DNA of 64,000 nt from NCBI RefSeq assembly GCF_002208095.1, contig NZ_CP017990.1, positions 4,774,001 through 4,838,000 on the forward strand. The letters run 5' to 3'. Below are positions 62,054-64,000 of this stretch, piece by piece. The position numbers were made by a program, and so were the translations under genes. Positions within the stretch are counted from its first letter, which is position 1, and the number at the start of each line of letters is the position of its first letter. This DNA is from Enterobacter cloacae complex sp. ECNIH7. GTDB lineage: Bacteria > Pseudomonadota > Gammaproteobacteria > Enterobacterales > Enterobacteriaceae. The notes beneath the pieces are model-generated. The model was given only the letters and a program-made list of their open reading frames with translations. It was not told the origin of the DNA and did no database searches.

Positions 62054-62671
62054 ATGTACCAGTTTGTACTGGGAAAAATCTCCACTCTTTGCGCGGACCC
62101 GATGGCGTCAGCGCTCGCAGACAGGGCGCCTCAGGGTGCCCGACAGGCCTCCTGGCTGGCCGGGAGGACGCTGCTCGCCAGAACGTTATCCCCTCGCCCG
62201 CTCCCCGACATCATTTACGGCGAGCAGGGCAAACCGGCCTTTGCGAAGGGTCATCCGCTGTGGTTCAACCTGAGCCACAGCGGTGACGATATTGCCCTGC
62301 TGATGAGCGATGAAGGTGAAGTCGGCTGCGATATCGAAGTGATTCGCCCGAGGAAGAACTGGCAGGCGCTGGCTAATGCGGTATTCAGCATGACCGAGCA
62401 TGACGAGCTGGAGCGTGAAGTGCCCGAGGAACGGCTTTCCGCGTTCTGGCGTATCTGGACGCGGAAAGAAGCGATTGTGAAACAGCGTGGCGGCAGCGCA
62501 TGGCAGATTGTCAGCATCGACAGCACGGCGCAGGCGCACGCGGTCAGCCAGCTACAGGTCGGCTCGCTGAGCCTTGCCGTCTGCACATCGACCCCTTACA
62601 CCCTGACCCACGAGTCGATTATTCACCTCGGGACGTTCGGGGCAGAAAAATCGCTAACACGCCCAGAATAA
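62054..62671 (+). CDS. acpT: AcpT, 4'-phosphopantetheinyl transferase
   Basis: A 205-residue Sfp-type transferase. Metal-binding acids lie in EVGCDIEVIRP (D93, E95), and the family motif FWRIWTRKEAIVKQRGG is at 131-147. It starts two bases after apeR and so looks like the last gene of the same transcript. In K-12 acpT is an orphan with no matching carrier protein nearby. Here it very likely modifies ApeE S42 and ApeF S40. Its 3' end overlaps arnF tail to tail by 53 bases. Confidence 0.93.
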   Translation: MYQFVLGKISTLCADPMASALADRAPQGARQASWLAGRTLLARTLSPRPLPDIIYGEQGKPAFAKGHPLWFNLSHSGDDIALLMSDEGEVGCDIEVIRPRKNWQALANAVFSMTEHDELEREVPEERLSAFWRIWTRKEAIVKQRGGSAWQIVSIDSTAQAHAVSQLQVGSLSLAVCTSTPYTLTHESIIHLGTFGAEKSLTRPE

Positions 62672-63008
62672 TAAACCCGACGCCCACCAGCCCGTGCCAG
62701 GAGAAGCGCTCCCCCCAGCCAGGCAGCAGGATCGCGGCGCCCCACACCAGAATATAGCTGAGGCTCAGCAGGGCATAGGCTTTGCTGAGCGCCATACGGT
62801 GCAGCGCCAGATACCAGCAGCCCATGGACGCCACATACCCCGTCAACCCCAGCAGCAGCGCGCCCGTGCCGGACGAGAAGTGCCACAGCGCGGAAACAAA
62901 CACCAGGATCTCACTGACCGGTGGCAGTGCCTGCATGGCATTGCGCAGCAGCAGCTGCGCCGCGCTGACTAACAGCACGCTGCATAAGGCCCAGAATGCA
63001 CCCTTCAC
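62619..63008 (-). CDS. arnF: ArnF, aminoarabinose-phosphoundecaprenol flippase subunit
   Basis: A 129-residue EamA/SMR-like protein with four membrane helices and the motif [20 protein letters not shown]. With ArnE it moves 4-amino-4-deoxy-L-arabinose-phosphoundecaprenol across the inner membrane for lipid A modification and polymyxin resistance. It starts at GTG and overlaps the arnE stop by four bases. Its last codons overlap acpT on the other strand. Confidence 0.88.
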   Translation of the reverse strand: MKGAFWALCSVLLVSAAQLLLRNAMQALPPVSEILVFVSALWHFSSGTGALLLGLTGYVASMGCWYLALHRMALSKAYALLSLSYILVWGAAILLPGWGERFSWHGLVGVGFIILGVLAIFLPRTSRGE

Positions 63009-63340
63009 AGGCTCCCTCCCAGGATAACAATCCCAATGATGATGAACCCTACCCCCAGCCAGTGATGCGCAGCAACGTGCTCACGCCAGAACGCCTTCGC
63101 CGCCAGCGTCACCCAGACAAAATTGAGGCTCAGCATAGGATAGGCAATACCGACAGGCAGGCGTTGCAGCACCACCAGCCAGACCAGCATCCCGCTGCCC
63201 AGCGCCAGCAGTGCCAGGCCAAGCCACAGCGCGATGTGCGCCCCGCGCCGCCCGGCTTTCGCCGGACGGGTGGCCTGTTTCTGGCACAGCTGTCCCGCGC
63301 AGCTGAGCAGGCTTGCCAGTATCAGCCAGATCCAGGTCAT
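63005..63340 (-). CDS. arnE: ArnE, aminoarabinose-phosphoundecaprenol flippase subunit
   Basis: A 111-residue SMR-like protein with four helices; [19 protein letters not shown] is the ArnE signature. The ATG shares one base with the arnT stop. A GTG one codon earlier is in frame. E. coli ArnE is also 111 residues. It pairs with ArnF downstream. Confidence 0.92.
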   Translation of the reverse strand: MTWIWLILASLLSCAGQLCQKQATRPAKAGRRGAHIALWLGLALLALGSGMLVWLVVLQRLPVGIAYPMLSLNFVWVTLAAKAFWREHVAAHHWLGVGFIIIGIVILGGSL

Positions 63341-64000
63341 CACTTCGGCAGATACTCCAGCAGGGCCAGACGCCCCTGAATATACAGGCTGTCCGGTTTC
63401 GGCAGATTTGCGCGCGCGATTTCATCGTGTTTTGACAGAAGAATCACCAGCGATACGCGCCCCTGCTGACGATGCTCCGCCAGCCACTGCGCGAAGTCAT
63501 CTTTATCAACATAACGATCTTTCGCATCGGGATAATCCAGTCCGTAGCGCAGTTCGCCGCTTTGATCGAACATCGTGATGTCATTGCGCTTCAGCTCCCA
63601 CGCCAGGCCCGCGGCCACGCCAACGTTATTGGCCAGCACGAATCGGCTTTCCTGAAGCGGCTCGCGCACGGTATCGACCAGCGACTGCGGCTGTTTGGAA
63701 TCCACCACCAGGTTCGGAATGGCAAAACCAATCAGCAGCGCCAGCCCTGCAGGGCACAGTGCCGCCAGCCACCAGCGCTGCTGGCTCTGTCTGAACGTAA
63801 ACCAGCCTACCGCGGCCCAGATGAGGAACGCCACCACCGCACAGAAGACTTTATACAGTTCAACCGACGTCCAGACCGGATGCTTCGACAGTCCCCACGG
63901 CGAGACCACCAGCGCCGCCACCACGCCGATAACGCCAAACGCCAGGTTAATCCCGCCGTTAATGCGTAACGCTCTGGCACCTTTTTCCGCCGCGAGGCAG
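63340..64000 (-). CDS. arnT: ArnT, lipid A aminoarabinose transferase (5' end outside window)
   Basis: The last 220 codons or so of ArnT; the frame stays open to the window edge, reading [20 protein letters not shown] at the boundary. Full-length ArnT has about 550 residues. The visible part has the last membrane helices and then the C-terminal periplasmic domain ([35 protein letters not shown]). It transfers L-Ara4N to lipid A phosphates. The order arnT-arnE-arnF is that of the usual arnBCADTEF operon, whose other genes should lie just past the right edge. Confidence 0.93.
   Translation of the reverse strand, partial: CLAAEKGARALRINGGINLAFGVIGVVAALVVSPWGLSKHPVWTSVELYKVFCAVVAFLIWAAVGWFTFRQSQQRWWLAALCPAGLALLIGFAIPNLVVDSKQPQSLVDTVREPLQESRFVLANNVGVAAGLAWELKRNDITMFDQSGELRYGLDYPDAKDRYVDKDDFAQWLAEHRQQGRVSLVILLSKHDEIARANLPKPDSLYIQGRLALLEYLPK

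Overview
The window is chromosomal DNA of a member of the Enterobacteriaceae. It is moderately GC-rich, and most proteins are near-identical in length and motifs to Escherichia coli K-12 proteins. Gene order, the REP-like intergenic repeats and the aryl polyene locus beside acpT fit Enterobacter or a close relative (Lelliottia, Leclercia) best. The genus is an inference; the family is well supported.

Positions 1-42441 follow the E. coli igaA-to-yhgN backbone: igaA-yrfG-hslR-hslO, pckA, envZ/ompR, greB-yhgF, feoABC, bioH/gntX, nfuA, gntT, malQ-malP/malT, glpR-glpG-glpE/glpD, the glgBXCAP operon, asd and yhgN. Genes familiar from this part of K-12 are missing between conserved neighbours: yhgE between hslO and pckA, rtcBA/rtcR between malT and glpR, and yhgA after feoC, where a small DUF1471 gene sits instead. 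The theme is carbon storage and use (gluconeogenesis, gluconate, maltodextrin, glycerol-3-phosphate, glycogen), with ferrous iron uptake, osmosensing and redox or heat-shock repair. Recognisable operators support this: CRP sites at pckA and malT, FNR and Fur sites at feo, two GntR operators at gntT, MalT boxes at malPQ and two GlpR operators at glpD.

At about 42.4-42.5 kb the order jumps from yhgN straight to tusA-yhhQ-dcrB-yhhS-yhhT, which in K-12 lies roughly 30 kb further along. Between yhhT and acpT lies a complete 18-gene aryl polyene (APE) cluster, apeA-apeR (46964-62051). It encodes two lipoproteins, a methyltransferase, a chain-length-factor-like half ketosynthase, two acyltransferase domains (one fused to a glycosyltransferase), two acyl carrier proteins, an acyl-adenylating ligase, two hot-dog dehydratase-like proteins, a thioesterase, a LolA-like protein, an MMPL exporter, a ketoreductase and two full ketosynthases. 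The phosphopantetheinyl transferase gene acpT starts two bases after apeR and probably activates the two carrier proteins. APE lipids are known membrane-bound polyene pigments that protect against reactive oxygen; here that product is predicted, not shown.

The right edge holds the end of an arn operon on the minus strand (arnT cut by the window, then arnE and arnF), where K-12 has nikABCDE. It adds aminoarabinose to lipid A, so APE assembly and lipid A modification genes meet tail to tail. Many intergenic gaps carry two families of palindromic REP-like repeats. No rRNA, tRNA, insertion sequence, prophage or CRISPR array was seen.
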